Shown here: in pieces, positions 26,132 to 34,544 of the stretch
Layout of the letters: each line of letters starts with the position of its first letter
How positions within the stretch are numbered: the first letter of the stretch is position 1
Origin: CAZOWW01 sp964583765
GTDB lineage: Bacteria > Actinomycetota > Actinomycetes > Actinomycetales > Kineosporiaceae
Length of the DNA stretch: 52,695 bases
Direction of reading: 5' to 3'
Assembly: GCA_964583765.1 (NCBI GenBank)
Contig: CAZOWW010000022.1
Location: 1 to 52,695 of the forward strand
Notes under the pieces: generated by a model
The model's input: the letters and a program-made list of their open reading frames with translations, nothing else
Database searches by the model: none
Told to the model about the DNA's origin: nothing
Position numbers and translations under genes: made by a program

Positions 26132-26182
26132 GCGCGCCCAGGACCGCATCGGCGCCCCCACGACCAAGGCGGCGCCCCCCAG
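26080..26182. repeat. 20-21-bp tandem repeat across MscS stop codon
   Basis: Units starting GACC lie at 26080, 26101, 26122, 26142 and 26162, with 21- or 20-bp spacing. The stop codon at 26129 is inside the third unit, so the array is half coding and half non-coding. Confidence 0.8.
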
Positions 26183-26310
26183 AACCCGGACGCGCACCGC
26201 AGCGGTCGACAAGGCCACGGCCCGCTCCACGAGCGAGCAGCCCGGTGTCGACGACACCGCCCCTCGGTGATGACCGGTACCGGGGTCGGGGCGCTGCCGA
26301 TCGCGCGGGC

Positions 26311-26730
26311 TCAGGCCGTGGGCAGAACGCGCCGGTATTCCGGCATGTCCTCCGACTGCCTGTTCACCAGGCTCGAGGCCGCTCGTTCCAGGTACTCCCA
26401 CAACTCGTCCGCCTGATCGGCGGGCAGGTCCAGCGCGTCCACGGCCACCCGCATGTGCCGCAACCAGCGGTCCCGCAACTGCGGGGTGATCGGGAAGGTC
26501 AGGTGCCGCATCCGCAGGCGCGGATGCCCCCGTCGAGCCGAGTAGTCCGTGGGACCGCCCCAGTACTGCTCGAGGAACATCCGCAGTCGGTCGGCGGCAG
26601 GGCGCAGATCCTCCTCCGGGTACAGGGCACGCAGCACCTCGTCGCCGGCCACACCCTCGTAGAAGCGGTCGACCAGCCTCACGAACGTCTCGTGCCCGCC
26701 GACCCGGTCGTAGAGCGGACGGTCAGGCAT
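26311..26730 (-). CDS. glbO: truncated haemoglobin, group II (HbO type)
   Basis: A 139-residue globin. PLYDRVGGHETFVRLVDRFYEGVAGD is the N-terminal A-B-E helix region; the block DYSARRGHPRLRMRHLTFPI carries the proximal His (RMRH), and QLRDRWLRHMRVAVDAL is the G helix with the Trp typical of group II globins. These bind oxygen and may detoxify nitric oxide or support respiration. In mycobacteria glbO neighbours the same alpha-glucosidase. The ATG at 26730 gives the family-typical length; no ribosome site is evident, and a GTG start at 26805 with an extra 25 residues is less likely. Confidence 0.9.
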   Translation of the reverse strand: MPDRPLYDRVGGHETFVRLVDRFYEGVAGDEVLRALYPEEDLRPAADRLRMFLEQYWGGPTDYSARRGHPRLRMRHLTFPITPQLRDRWLRHMRVAVDALDLPADQADELWEYLERAASSLVNRQSEDMPEYRRVLPTA

Positions 26731-26812
26731 CGGGCAGCCCGACGGCCCGGGAACGCGCGAGCAGAGACATGCCACGAGCCTGCCCCATCCCCCCGGTGTG
26801 CGCACGGTGGAG

Positions 26813-26866
26813 CACGACCGGCGGAGCGGTCCATGCCACCACGACCGGCGGAGCGGTCCATGCCAC
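26813..26866. repeat. 27-bp perfect direct repeat, two copies
   Basis: Two identical 27-bp units beginning CACGACCGGCGGAGCGG lie back to back at 26813 and 26840, between the divergent globin and alpha-glucosidase genes and ending 9 bp before the proposed glucosidase start. Confidence 0.9.
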
Positions 26867-26875
26867 CATGCCGAG

Positions 26876-28795
26876 GTGACAGCTGAGCGACCTCACGACG
26901 ACGCAGCGTTCCGCATCCCCTTCACAGACCCCGACGTCCCAAGGCCGTCCTCCTCGACCTCGCGGACCGCACCACTCCTCGGCGCGGAGCCGACCGACGA
27001 CCCCGGTCCGTTCCCCCTGATGGACGAGGCGACCACCAGCGAAGGCGAGCAACGCAGGTCGAACGAACGGCGCGGGGCAGACGAGCAACGCGGAGCGGAC
27101 GAACGGCACCGGGCAGACGAGCAACGCGGAGCGGACGAACGGCACCGGGCACCGTGGTGGTGGGACGCCGTCACCTACCAGATCTACCCCCGGTCGTTCG
27201 CCGACTCCGACGGCGACGGCATCGGTGACCTGCCCGGCGCCACGGAACACCTGCCCCACCTGCAGGAACTCGGCGTCGACGCCGTGTGGCTCTCGCCCTT
27301 CTACGTCTCCCCCCAGCACGACGCCGGCTATGACGTCGCGGACTACCGGGACGTCGATCCGCGGTTCGGAACCCTCGCGGACTTCGACGCCCTCGTCAGC
27401 CGCGCGCACGGACTCGGGCTGCGGGTGATCGTCGACCTGGTGCCCAATCACACCTCCAGCGACCACGCGTGGTTCCAAGCCGCTCTGGCGAGCGCACCCG
27501 GTTCCCCGGAACGAGCGCGATATCTGTTCCGCGACGGCCGGGGTCCGGACGGCAGCGAACCACCGAACAACTGGAGGTCGAGCTTCGGCGGCCCGGCGTG
27601 GACCCGCGTGCCGGAGGCCGGCAGCGGGTCCGGCCAGTGGTACCTGCACCTGTACGACTCGAGCCAGCCGGACCTCGACTGGACCAACCCCGAGGTCCGG
27701 GTCGAGTTCGAGAGCATCCTGCGCTTCTGGCTCGACCGGGACGTCGACGGCTTCCGGGTGGACGTCGCCCACGGCCTGGTCAAGGCTCCGGGGCTGCCGG
27801 ACTGGCACGGCCCCGACCACACACTGGGCCTGAGGCCAGAGGACCCCCGACCGCCGATGTGGGACCAGGACGGCGTGCACGAGATCTTCCGGCAGTGGCA
27901 CGAGCTCGTCGCCGGCTACCCCGGCGACCGCATCCTGGTCGCCGAGTCCTGGGTCGACCCGCCCGCGCGGCAGGCCCGGTACATCCGGCCCGACGAGATG
28001 CAGCACGCCTTCAACTTCGCCTACCTGAGTTGCCCGTGGGATCCGGAACGGATCCGCCGGGTCGCGTCCACGACCCTCGCCGCCAACGACGCGGTGGGCG
28101 GGACGACGACCTGGGTGCTCTCCAATCACGACGTCATCCGGCATGCGAGCCGGCTCGGCTTCCCCCCGGACCATGCCCCCGGCCAGGGCATCGGTCCCCA
28201 GGATCCACAACCGGACGCTCTCCTCGGCCTGCGCCGGGCGCGCGCCGCGACCCTGCTCATGCTCGCCCTACCCGGAGCGGCCTACCTCTACCAGGGCGAG
28301 GAGCTCGGCCTCCCGGAACACACCACATTGCCCGATGCCGCCCGTCAGGATCCGGTCTGGTTCCGCACTTACGGGCACCGTGCGGGAAGGGACGGCTGCC
28401 GGGTCCCGATCCCGTGGCACAGCGACCGGCCCGCCTACGGGTTCTCGCCGACAGGCGCCTCGTGGCTGCCCCAGCCCGAGGTCTGGGCAGCCCTGGCTCC
28501 GGACGTCCAACAGGGCGTGCCGGACTCCACCCTGGAGCTGTACCGGGCGGCGTTGCGACTGCGGCGCGACCGTCGGCTCGGGCAGGGCCGGCTCACCTGG
28601 CTGGACTTCGGCGGGAGCTCGGACATGCCGCACGAGAACGTGGTCACCTTCACGATCGCCTCGGTGCACGTGATCGCCAACCTGGGGAAGGGGTCGCTAC
28701 CGCTGCCGAGTTCGGCGCACGTCCTGCTCTCGAGTGGGCCCCTCGCCGACGGCACGATCCCTGCGGACACGACGGTCTGGCTGGACCGTTCCTGA
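26876..28795 (+). CDS. aglA: GH13 alpha-glucosidase
   Basis: A GH13 alpha-amylase-family enzyme of 639 residues that hydrolyses alpha-glucosidic bonds in small maltooligosaccharides or trehalose-like sugars. WWWDAVTYQIYPRSFADSDGDGIGDL opens the barrel; further motifs are VDLVPNHTS, GFRVDVAHGL (nucleophile Asp), VAESWV (acid/base Glu) and VLSNHDVIRH. The first 100 residues are low complexity and contain the repeat GADEQRGADERHRA. The start is uncertain: GTG at 26876 follows a CACCAT -10-like hexamer by six bases and may be leaderless; ATG at 27020 is the next option. It converges on a thioesterase gene and is divergent from glbO. Confidence 0.88.
   Translation: MTAERPHDDAAFRIPFTDPDVPRPSSSTSRTAPLLGAEPTDDPGPFPLMDEATTSEGEQRRSNERRGADEQRGADERHRADEQRGADERHRAPWWWDAVTYQIYPRSFADSDGDGIGDLPGATEHLPHLQELGVDAVWLSPFYVSPQHDAGYDVADYRDVDPRFGTLADFDALVSRAHGLGLRVIVDLVPNHTSSDHAWFQAALASAPGSPERARYLFRDGRGPDGSEPPNNWRSSFGGPAWTRVPEAGSGSGQWYLHLYDSSQPDLDWTNPEVRVEFESILRFWLDRDVDGFRVDVAHGLVKAPGLPDWHGPDHTLGLRPEDPRPPMWDQDGVHEIFRQWHELVAGYPGDRILVAESWVDPPARQARYIRPDEMQHAFNFAYLSCPWDPERIRRVASTTLAANDAVGGTTTWVLSNHDVIRHASRLGFPPDHAPGQGIGPQDPQPDALLGLRRARAATLLMLALPGAAYLYQGEELGLPEHTTLPDAARQDPVWFRTYGHRAGRDGCRVPIPWHSDRPAYGFSPTGASWLPQPEVWAALAPDVQQGVPDSTLELYRAALRLRRDRRLGQGRLTWLDFGGSSDMPHENVVTFTIASVHVIANLGKGSLPLPSSAHVLLSSGPLADGTIPADTTVWLDRS
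27080..27151. repeat. 36-bp perfect direct repeat, two copies
   Basis: Identical 36-bp units at 27080 and 27116 encode a 12-residue repeat rich in Asp, Glu, Arg and Ala just before the glucosidase catalytic domain. Confidence 0.9.
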
Positions 28796-28800
28796 ACTGT

Positions 28801-28835
28801 GCGGGTCGGCCCGCCCGCCCGGGAGGCCGACCCGC
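28801..28835. terminator. strong bidirectional hairpin
   Basis: GCGGGTCGGCC and GGCCGACCCGC form a perfect 11-bp stem with a 13-base loop, five bases after the alpha-glucosidase stop. The facing thioesterase gene ends at 28932, so it may end both transcripts. Confidence 0.65.
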
Positions 28836-28931
28836 GCCTGTTCCGCTCCGGACCCGGTGCGCGTCGCGGGCCTACCGGCCACGTGTGCCCCGATTGCCGG
28901 AACCCGTCCTCCCCAGCGCCTTGCGCCCGGG

Positions 28932-29423
28932 TCAGCCGGTGGCGGGAGCGGCAGCCGAGGCCAGGGGACGCCGGCGGAAGGACACGGGTTCGTCCATCAA
29001 CTCGTCGAGCCGGCGTCGCTCCTGCGCGCTCATCCGGCGGGGACGGCCTTCGGCCAGGTCGTACAGCACCATGCCGGTCTCGGCCCGGGCGTACACCGCG
29101 GGTGAGCCCTGACCGGCGACCCCGAGGGACACCCGGTCGAGCACCTCGTAACCGAGGTCGAACCCCGCTCCCGAGAGCCGCGTGACCCACATCCGCACGA
29201 CGATCGGCTCGGCCCGATACACCAGGGGCGCCAGGTACTCGATCTCCAGACGGGAGACGAGCACCCCCGCCGCCAGCATCGACTGCTCGGCACCAGGAAC
29301 CGGCACGTCGAAGAGCGCCACCCGCGCTTCCTCGAGGAGCCGCACGAACTGGACGTTGTTCACGTGGCCGTAGGCGTCCATGTCCGACCAACGCAGGGGG
29401 ACGGCGAAGCAGCGTGCGGGCAT
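28932..29423 (-). CDS. hotdog-fold acyl-CoA thioesterase (4HBT family)
   Basis: A 163-residue single hotdog-fold protein. RWSDMDAYGHVNNVQFVRLLEEAR carries the catalytic Asp and the HVNN motif of 4-hydroxybenzoyl-CoA thioesterase-like enzymes, which cleave acyl-CoA to free acid and CoA. LEIEYLAPLVYRAEPIVVR and ARAETGMVLYDLAEGRPRRM are the later strands. The acyl substrate cannot be inferred. The ATG at 29423 is chosen because the family begins here; it has no ribosome site but sits six bases after a CATGAT hexamer, which may be a leaderless -10 box. A CRP-type site lies about 160 bp upstream. Confidence 0.87.
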   Translation of the reverse strand: MPARCFAVPLRWSDMDAYGHVNNVQFVRLLEEARVALFDVPVPGAEQSMLAAGVLVSRLEIEYLAPLVYRAEPIVVRMWVTRLSGAGFDLGYEVLDRVSLGVAGQGSPAVYARAETGMVLYDLAEGRPRRMSAQERRRLDELMDEPVSFRRRPLASAAAPATG

Positions 29424-29549
29424 GTCCCCATCATGGCCCGTCACGAACAGATCACGGCGGTGGTGACACCGCGTGTGATCGTGCCCACCACCTCGGGCCG
29501 GTGGTCTCGAGATGTCACCCCGAGTGACGAGTTGCGCGGTCCAAGCGGG

Positions 29550-29568
29550 TGAATGAAACGGACATTCA
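29550..29568. promoter_or_regulatory. candidate operator: TGAATG dyad
   Basis: TGAATG and CATTCA are inverted arms separated by seven bases, inside the 400-bp gene-free region. It lies 14 bp from the CRP-type palindrome. Confidence 0.35.
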
Positions 29569-29582
29569 TCACAGCCTGTACA

Positions 29583-29598
29583 TGTGAGCCAGATCACA
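29583..29598. promoter_or_regulatory. perfect CRP/GlxR-type binding site
   Basis: TGTGAGCCAGATCACA matches the consensus TGTGA-N6-TCACA exactly. It lies in the gap 29424-29825 and could control the thioesterase gene (minus strand). Apart from the nearby dyad, I see no gene or RNA in this gap. Confidence 0.65.
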
Positions 29599-29825
29599 CG
29601 TATTGCACTCCAGGTTTGACGCCTCCTCCCCGATGTACACAGCAGGCCATGCGAAGGGTCCGGAGTCATCGCGGAACTCCGGTCCGCGCGTGTGGTGCGA
29701 GTTCCGCGGCGCGCGACACATTCACATGCTGGTGCGATCGGGTGTCGGTGAGGGAGGAGGGGCCCTCATCGCCACCCGATCGTCCGCGTTCGGGGCCGTT
29801 CCACGGCCCGCGACGGCGGCAGTCC

Positions 29826-30839
29826 CTAGTCCACGAGCGGCGCCCGCACCACGACCCGTCCCAGGGTGAGGCCCCGGCCGACATCCGCCATGCTCTCGGC
29901 CACCTCCCCGAAGGACACGCGCTCGACGGTCAGCGGCATGATCGCGCCGGCGTCGACCAGCCGGGTGAGGTCCGCATGCGCACGTCGGACCAGATCGGGC
30001 GCCCTGGTCTGGTAGCTGGACCAGTTGACCCCGTGCACGGAGTAGTTCTTGGTCACGGTGTGGTTCGTGGAGAGCCTGGCCATCTGGCCGCTCGCGAACC
30101 CGATCACCACGATGCGCCCCTCGAAGGCCACGAGTTGCGTGGACGCCTCGAACGCGACCCCGCCCACCGGGTCGTAGATCACATCGGCGCCCAGCCCGTC
30201 GGTGGCGGCGAGCACCGCCTCGACGACGTCCTGGCGTGTCCGGTCGACGATCACGTCGACGCCGAGCAGGCGGGCGGCGTCCGCTTTCTCGGAGCCACCG
30301 ACCACGCCGATCACGCGGGCACCTGCCGCCTTACCCAGCTGGACGGCCGCACTGCCCAGCCCTCCGGCCGCCGCGTGCACGAGCAGGGTCTCCCCCACGC
30401 GCAGCGCCGCACGCCGGTACAGGCCGAACCAGCCCACCTGATAGGCGACGTGAAAGCCCGCCGCGCTCGCGTCGTCCAGCCGATTGGGCGCCTGGAGCAC
30501 GGCATCCGCCTCGGCCACCGCGAACCGGGCGAGCGCGCCGTGGGGCAGGCTGGTGGTACCCACCACCCGTTCTCCCAGGCGCAGGCGATCGACGCCGGGA
30601 CCGACCGCCACGATCTCCCCGCAGAGCTCTGTGCCCGGAGTGAACGGCAACGGCGGATGCTCCTGGTGGGCGCCCGCCGTCAGCAGAGCGTCCTGGAACC
30701 CGAGCGCCGCGGTCCACATCTCCACGAGCACCTGTCCGGGCCGCGGTCGTGGCACCGGGACCTCGGCGAGGACGAGCACCTCCTCGGGAGGCCCGAAGGC
30801 GGTGGCCTGCCACGCCGGCATCAGTTCAGGAAGGTTCAC
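29826..30839 (-). CDS. NADPH:quinone oxidoreductase family protein
   Basis: A 337-residue medium-chain dehydrogenase/reductase without zinc-binding cysteines. The GroES-like domain includes PFTPGTELCGEIVAVGPGV; the Rossmann domain has LVHAAAGGLGSAAVQLGKAAG and GVDVIVDRTRQD; GRIVVIGFASGQ and the C-terminal ALTLGRVVVR-like VGRGLTLGRVVVRAP are typical of the QorA group. It would transfer hydride from NADPH to quinones or unsaturated carbonyls. A GTG at 30839 is preferred over the ATG 18 bp downstream because GGAGGTGGTC lies right upstream. An in-frame extension to 32024 runs antisense through the TesB gene and is rejected. The sequence is clearly different from the MDR protein at 6757-7785. Confidence 0.88.
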   Translation of the reverse strand: MNLPELMPAWQATAFGPPEEVLVLAEVPVPRPRPGQVLVEMWTAALGFQDALLTAGAHQEHPPLPFTPGTELCGEIVAVGPGVDRLRLGERVVGTTSLPHGALARFAVAEADAVLQAPNRLDDASAAGFHVAYQVGWFGLYRRAALRVGETLLVHAAAGGLGSAAVQLGKAAGARVIGVVGGSEKADAARLLGVDVIVDRTRQDVVEAVLAATDGLGADVIYDPVGGVAFEASTQLVAFEGRIVVIGFASGQMARLSTNHTVTKNYSVHGVNWSSYQTRAPDLVRRAHADLTRLVDAGAIMPLTVERVSFGEVAESMADVGRGLTLGRVVVRAPLVD

Positions 30840-31032
30840 CGACCACCTCCCGCACACACGGCGGCCCGCCGCCACGACCCGCCGCCGAGCCGCGGTGTCG
30901 TCCGAATTCGCACGTCGGAAGTCCATCACGTCGTCAGGGCCACGTCCATGAACATCGAGTAGCCGCGCGTCGTGGGACAGCCCACAACGCGCCCGGGACG
31001 CCGAATCCCGCCGAGATGACCCCAAACCGGCC

Positions 31033-31124
31033 CCCCACGCCCCGCCTGGCCGGACGGGCCAGGCGATCGTCACCGCGGCCCCCACGTCCCGCGCGGCCGG
31101 ACGGGTCCGTCGATCGTCACCGCG
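31033..31124. repeat. 46-bp direct repeat, two copies
   Basis: Two imperfect 46-bp units start CCCCACG at 31033 and 31079 and share CGGCCGGACGGG-like and CGATCGTCACCGCG blocks. They lie in the 354-bp divergent gap before tesB, where no gene is seen. Confidence 0.8.
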
Positions 31125-31193
31125 ACCCGCCGCCCACCGCCGTCCGTGACCGGTCGCCGAGCCCACCCGAGAGCGGCCAGGAAGAATGGCCGC

Positions 31194-32291
31194 GTGTTCC
31201 CCAGCGACGTCTCCCCCGGCGAAGTCCCCTCCCCCGACCGCACCCGGCCCCACACCGCCGACCCCGCCCCCGGAAGCCCTGTCCCGGCCAGGGCAGTTCT
31301 CGGGGACACGGTTCCGCCCGGGGCGGACGCCAAGGACACGCCCCCGCCCGGATCCGTCGCCAGGGACTCTCTCCCGGCCGCCGACGACCCCGTGAGCAGC
31401 CTTCTCGGCGTCCTGGATCTCAAGCCCGACCCGTCGGGACGCCGTGACGCTTTCGTCGGGCACAACCAGCCACAGCCCTGGGGACGCGTGTTCGGGGGGC
31501 AGTTGCTCGCTCAGGCGCTCGTGGCGGCGCAACGGACGGTCCACCCGGCCCGGCCCGTGCACTCCCTGCATGCCTACTTCCTGCGGGGCGGGGACGTGCA
31601 CGAACCACTCACCATGTGCGTGGAGAGGTTCCGGGACGGGCGCTCGTTCTCCGCCCGGCAGGTGCTGACCAGCCAGCACGGTCGCCCGATCCTGTCGTTG
31701 ACCGCGTCCTTCCAGCTCGACACCCCCGGCCCGGAGCACCAGGCTCCGATGCCCGACGTCCCCGCGCCGGAGTCCCTGCCCAGCCTCGAGGAGCGCTACC
31801 GCCACCTGGACGAGGACGCCGGACGAGGCTGGCGGTACCAGAGGCCGGTCGACCTGCGACATGTCGAGGAGCCGATCTACCTCTCGGCGGCCGCAGAGCG
31901 CCGGGCCCACCAGGCCGTCTGGCTCCGGGTGATCGCCCCGCTGGACGACGACCCCCGCCTGCACGCCGCGGTGCTCGCCTACGCGAGCGACTACACCCTG
32001 CTCGAGCCGGTTCTGCGCCGACACGGACTGCCCTGGTCACACCCGGGTCTGAGGGTCGCCAGTCTCGACCACGCCATGTGGTGGCACCGGCCGGCACGGG
32101 CGGACGAGTGGCTCCTCTACGTCCACGAGAGTCCTTCTGCCTCGGGCGCGCGCGGTCTGTGCCAGGGCCGGATCTACACTCGCGAGGGTCTCCTGGTCTG
32201 TTCCGTGGCCCAGGAAGGCATGATTCGGGTTCCACAGCCGGTGGACCTCGGCTCCGAGCAGCACCCCGACCCCAAGCCGTCCGGAAGGTAG
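31194..32291 (+). CDS. tesB: acyl-CoA thioesterase II (double hotdog)
   Basis: A 365-residue protein. From about residue 67 it is TesB: LLGVLDLKPD, GRVFGGQLLAQALVAAQRTV, HSLHAYFLRGGD, then a second hotdog with LRVASLDHAMWWHRP, YVHESPSASGARGLCQGRIY and SVAQEGMIR. The Asp in SLDHAMWWH and the Gln/Ser-Thr sites after it form the catalytic set in this family. It hydrolyses medium and long acyl-CoA. The first 65 residues are a Pro/Ala/Asp-rich extension absent from usual TesB proteins. The GTG at 31194 has AGGAAG nine bases upstream; a GTG at 31392 would give the normal family length. The stop is 5 bp before the next gene. Confidence 0.9.
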   Translation: MFPSDVSPGEVPSPDRTRPHTADPAPGSPVPARAVLGDTVPPGADAKDTPPPGSVARDSLPAADDPVSSLLGVLDLKPDPSGRRDAFVGHNQPQPWGRVFGGQLLAQALVAAQRTVHPARPVHSLHAYFLRGGDVHEPLTMCVERFRDGRSFSARQVLTSQHGRPILSLTASFQLDTPGPEHQAPMPDVPAPESLPSLEERYRHLDEDAGRGWRYQRPVDLRHVEEPIYLSAAAERRAHQAVWLRVIAPLDDDPRLHAAVLAYASDYTLLEPVLRRHGLPWSHPGLRVASLDHAMWWHRPARADEWLLYVHESPSASGARGLCQGRIYTREGLLVCSVAQEGMIRVPQPVDLGSEQHPDPKPSGR

Positions 32292-32296
32292 TCCCC

Positions 32297-32584
32297 ATGC
32301 GCGACTGGTTGTTCGCCGCGACCACACCGTTCCTGGCCGGCTTCGTCGCCTGGCGGGTCTTCTTCAGGGAGGCCGCGGTGCGCTGGGTGCGCCATGCCCG
32401 CCGGCCACAGGTCGCCGCAAGCGCCGCGCTCGCCTCCACCGTCCTGCTCGCCCTGATCATCACCGGGTTGCTCGTGTCCTCGAAGGTCATCGACGGCGTG
32501 GTGACGTTCCTCACCCTCGTGATGATCGGGGTCGTCCTGGTCCTCGTCCTCGCCGCCGGCATCGGCCGCGCAAGCGAGGACTGA
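32297..32584 (+). CDS. small membrane protein
   Basis: A 95-residue protein with two likely membrane helices (AASAALASTVLLALIITGLLV and FLTLVMIGVVLVLVLAAGIG) after a basic, aromatic N-terminus (MRDWLFAATTPFLAGFVAWRVFF) that may form a third. No family is recognised. GGAAGG lies about nine bases before the ATG, and it starts 5 bp after tesB, so the two are probably co-transcribed. Transcription should end at the strong hairpin at 32640-32673. Confidence 0.75.
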   Translation: MRDWLFAATTPFLAGFVAWRVFFREAAVRWVRHARRPQVAASAALASTVLLALIITGLLVSSKVIDGVVTFLTLVMIGVVLVLVLAAGIGRASED

Positions 32585-32639
32585 CCGCAGCTCCCGCAGA
32601 CGCCTGCGGACCTGGACGGGCCCACCTCCCCGGCAAAGT

Positions 32640-32673
32640 CCGACGGCCCCGACCGGTGGGTCGAGGCCGTCGG
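32640..32673. terminator. strong bidirectional hairpin between convergent genes
   Basis: CCGACGGCC pairs with GGCCGTCGG, and inside it CGACC pairs with GGTCG around a GGTG loop, with one mismatch between the helices. It lies between the small membrane protein and ettA, which converge. Confidence 0.7.
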
Positions 32674-32776
32674 GAACGGCAGTGCTATCGGAATTGACAG
32701 GGCTATCGGGAACGATCAAGCCGTCGAACGACGAGGCCGCCGGTCTCGGGTGGAACAGCGCCGGGTCGGTTGTCGG

Positions 32777-34453
32777 TCAGTCCCGGGTGAGCTTGCGGTA
32801 CGTGACCCGGTGCGGACGTGCGGCCTCGGCGCCGAGTCGGGCGACCTTGTTCTCCTCGTAGGCGGCGAAGTTGCCCTCGAACCAGTACCAGCGCGCGGGG
32901 TCGTCTTCCTCCCCCTCGTAGGCGAGGATGTGCGTGGCGACCCGGTCGAGGAACCACCGGTCGTGGGAGATCACCACAGCGCAGCCCGGGAACTCCAGGA
33001 GCGCGTTCTCCAGGGAACCCAGGGTCTCGACGTCCAGGTCGTTCGTGGGCTCGTCGAGGAGCAGTAGGTTGCCGCCCAGCTTGAGGGTCAGGGCCAGGTT
33101 CAGACGGTTCCGCTCGCCCCCGGAGAGCACCCCCGCCGGCTTCTGCTGGTCCGGGCCCTTGAAGCCGAACGCGGAGACGTAGGCCCGGGACGGCATCTCC
33201 GTGTTGCCGACCTTGATGTAGTCGAGGCCGTCGGAGACGAGCTCCCAGACCGTCTTGGTGGCGTCGAGTCCGGCGCGGGACTGGTCCACGTAGGAGATCT
33301 TGACCGTCTCGCCGATCCTCAGGGCGCCGGCATCCACCGGTTCCAGCCCGACGATGGCCTTGAACAGCGTGGTCTTGCCGACGCCGTTGGGGCCGATCAC
33401 GCCGACGATGCCGTTGCGCGGCAGGGAGAAGGACAGCCCGTCGATGAGCACCCGGTCGCCGAAGCCCTTGCGCAGCTTCTCGGCCTCGATGACGACCCCG
33501 CCCAGGCGCGGGCCGGCCGGGATCTGGATCTCCTCGAAGTCGAGCTTGCGCGTCCGTTCGGCCTCGGCCGCCATCTCCTCGTACCGCTGCAGACGGGCCT
33601 TCGACTTGGCCTGGCGACCCTTGGCGTTCTGACGTACCCACTCCAGCTCGTCCCTGAGCCGCTTCGCGAGCTTCGCGTCCTTCTTGCCCTGGATCTGCAG
33701 GCGCTCGCCCTTCTTCTCCAGGTACGTCGAGTAGTTGCCCTGGTAGGGGTAGGCGCGGCCGCGGTCGAGCTCCAGGATCCAGCCCGCGACGTTGTCCAGG
33801 AAGTACCGGTCGTGCGTGACCGCCAGGACGGCGCCCGGATAGGCGGCGAGGTGCTGTTCCAGCCACTGCACGCTCTCGGCGTCCAGGTGGTTCGTCGGCT
33901 CGTCGAGCAGGAGCAGGTCGGGCTTGCTCAGCAGCAGTCGGCAGAGCGCGACACGACGACGCTCACCACCGGAGAGCACCGACACGTCGGCGTCCCCGGG
34001 CGGGCACCGAAGGGCGTCCATGGCCTGATCGAGCTGGGCGTCCAGGTCCCACGCCTCGGCGAGCTCGATGTCCTCCCCGAGCTGGCCCATCTCCTCGATG
34101 AGCTCGTCGGAGTACTCGGTCTCCAGCTGCTCGACGATCGCGTTGTAGCGGTCGAGCTTCTGCTTGATCTCGCCCAGTCCTTCCTGCACGTTCGCCAGCA
34201 CGGTCTTGCCCTCGCTCAGGGTGGGCTCCTGGGCGAGCAGACCGACGGTGTACCCCGGCGACAGGAGAGCGTCACCGTTGGACGGCTGGTCGAGTCCGGC
34301 CATGATCTTGAGCACGCTGGACTTGCCGGCACCGTTGGGACCGACGACGCCGATCTTCGCTCCGGGGAGGAAGGCGAGCGTGACATCGTCGAGGATCACT
34401 TTGTCGCCGTGCGCCTTGCGTGCCTTGCGCATTGAATAGATGAACTCGGCCAT
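32777..34453 (-). CDS. ettA: energy-dependent translational throttle protein (ABC-F)
   Basis: A 558-residue soluble ABC-F protein with two ATPase domains and no membrane segment. Walker A motifs are GPNGAGKSS and GPNGVGKTT; both signature motifs read LSGGER, and the Walker B/D-loop segments are LLLLDEPTNHLD and LLLLDEPTNDLD. The arm between domains is the length expected for EttA, which binds the ribosomal E site and gates translation by ADP/ATP ratio. The ATG at 34453 gives MAEFIYSMRKARKAHGDKVI, the family N-terminus; it has no ribosome site and follows a TAGGGT -10 box by six bases, so it may be leaderless. Confidence 0.95.
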   Translation of the reverse strand: MAEFIYSMRKARKAHGDKVILDDVTLAFLPGAKIGVVGPNGAGKSSVLKIMAGLDQPSNGDALLSPGYTVGLLAQEPTLSEGKTVLANVQEGLGEIKQKLDRYNAIVEQLETEYSDELIEEMGQLGEDIELAEAWDLDAQLDQAMDALRCPPGDADVSVLSGGERRRVALCRLLLSKPDLLLLDEPTNHLDAESVQWLEQHLAAYPGAVLAVTHDRYFLDNVAGWILELDRGRAYPYQGNYSTYLEKKGERLQIQGKKDAKLAKRLRDELEWVRQNAKGRQAKSKARLQRYEEMAAEAERTRKLDFEEIQIPAGPRLGGVVIEAEKLRKGFGDRVLIDGLSFSLPRNGIVGVIGPNGVGKTTLFKAIVGLEPVDAGALRIGETVKISYVDQSRAGLDATKTVWELVSDGLDYIKVGNTEMPSRAYVSAFGFKGPDQQKPAGVLSGGERNRLNLALTLKLGGNLLLLDEPTNDLDVETLGSLENALLEFPGCAVVISHDRWFLDRVATHILAYEGEEDDPARWYWFEGNFAAYEENKVARLGAEAARPHRVTYRKLTRD

Positions 34454-34459
34454 AAGCCC

Positions 34460-34465
34460 ACCCTA
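34460..34465 (-). promoter_or_regulatory. candidate -10 box for leaderless ettA transcript
   Basis: On the minus strand, TAGGGT (TANNNT type) is followed by six bases and the ATG of ettA at 34453. No Shine-Dalgarno sequence is present. Confidence 0.55.
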
Positions 34466-34487
34466 GCTGCCGGGTACGGGGGTGCTC

Positions 34488-34503
34488 GGCCCCGGGAGGG
34501 GCC
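34488..34503. terminator. hairpin after cobD
   Basis: GGCCCC, loop GGGA and GGGGCC form a 6-bp stem 42 bp past the cobD stop on the minus strand, just upstream of the ettA promoter. A second small stem (CCGTC/GACGG) lies next to it at about 34506-34519. Confidence 0.5.
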
Positions 34504-34544
34504 ACCGTCCGGGGACGGCCGAGGTCAGCGTCGGGAGGTCGGGG

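Noticed and set aside
29603..29869. 88-residue plus-strand frame in the gene-free region
   Set aside because: It has no ribosome site, overlaps the end of the oxidoreductase gene and has no recognisable features.
29826..32024. 732-residue version of the quinone oxidoreductase
   Set aside because: The extension is antisense to tesB and lacks domain features. A GTG with a strong ribosome site at 30839 explains the gene.
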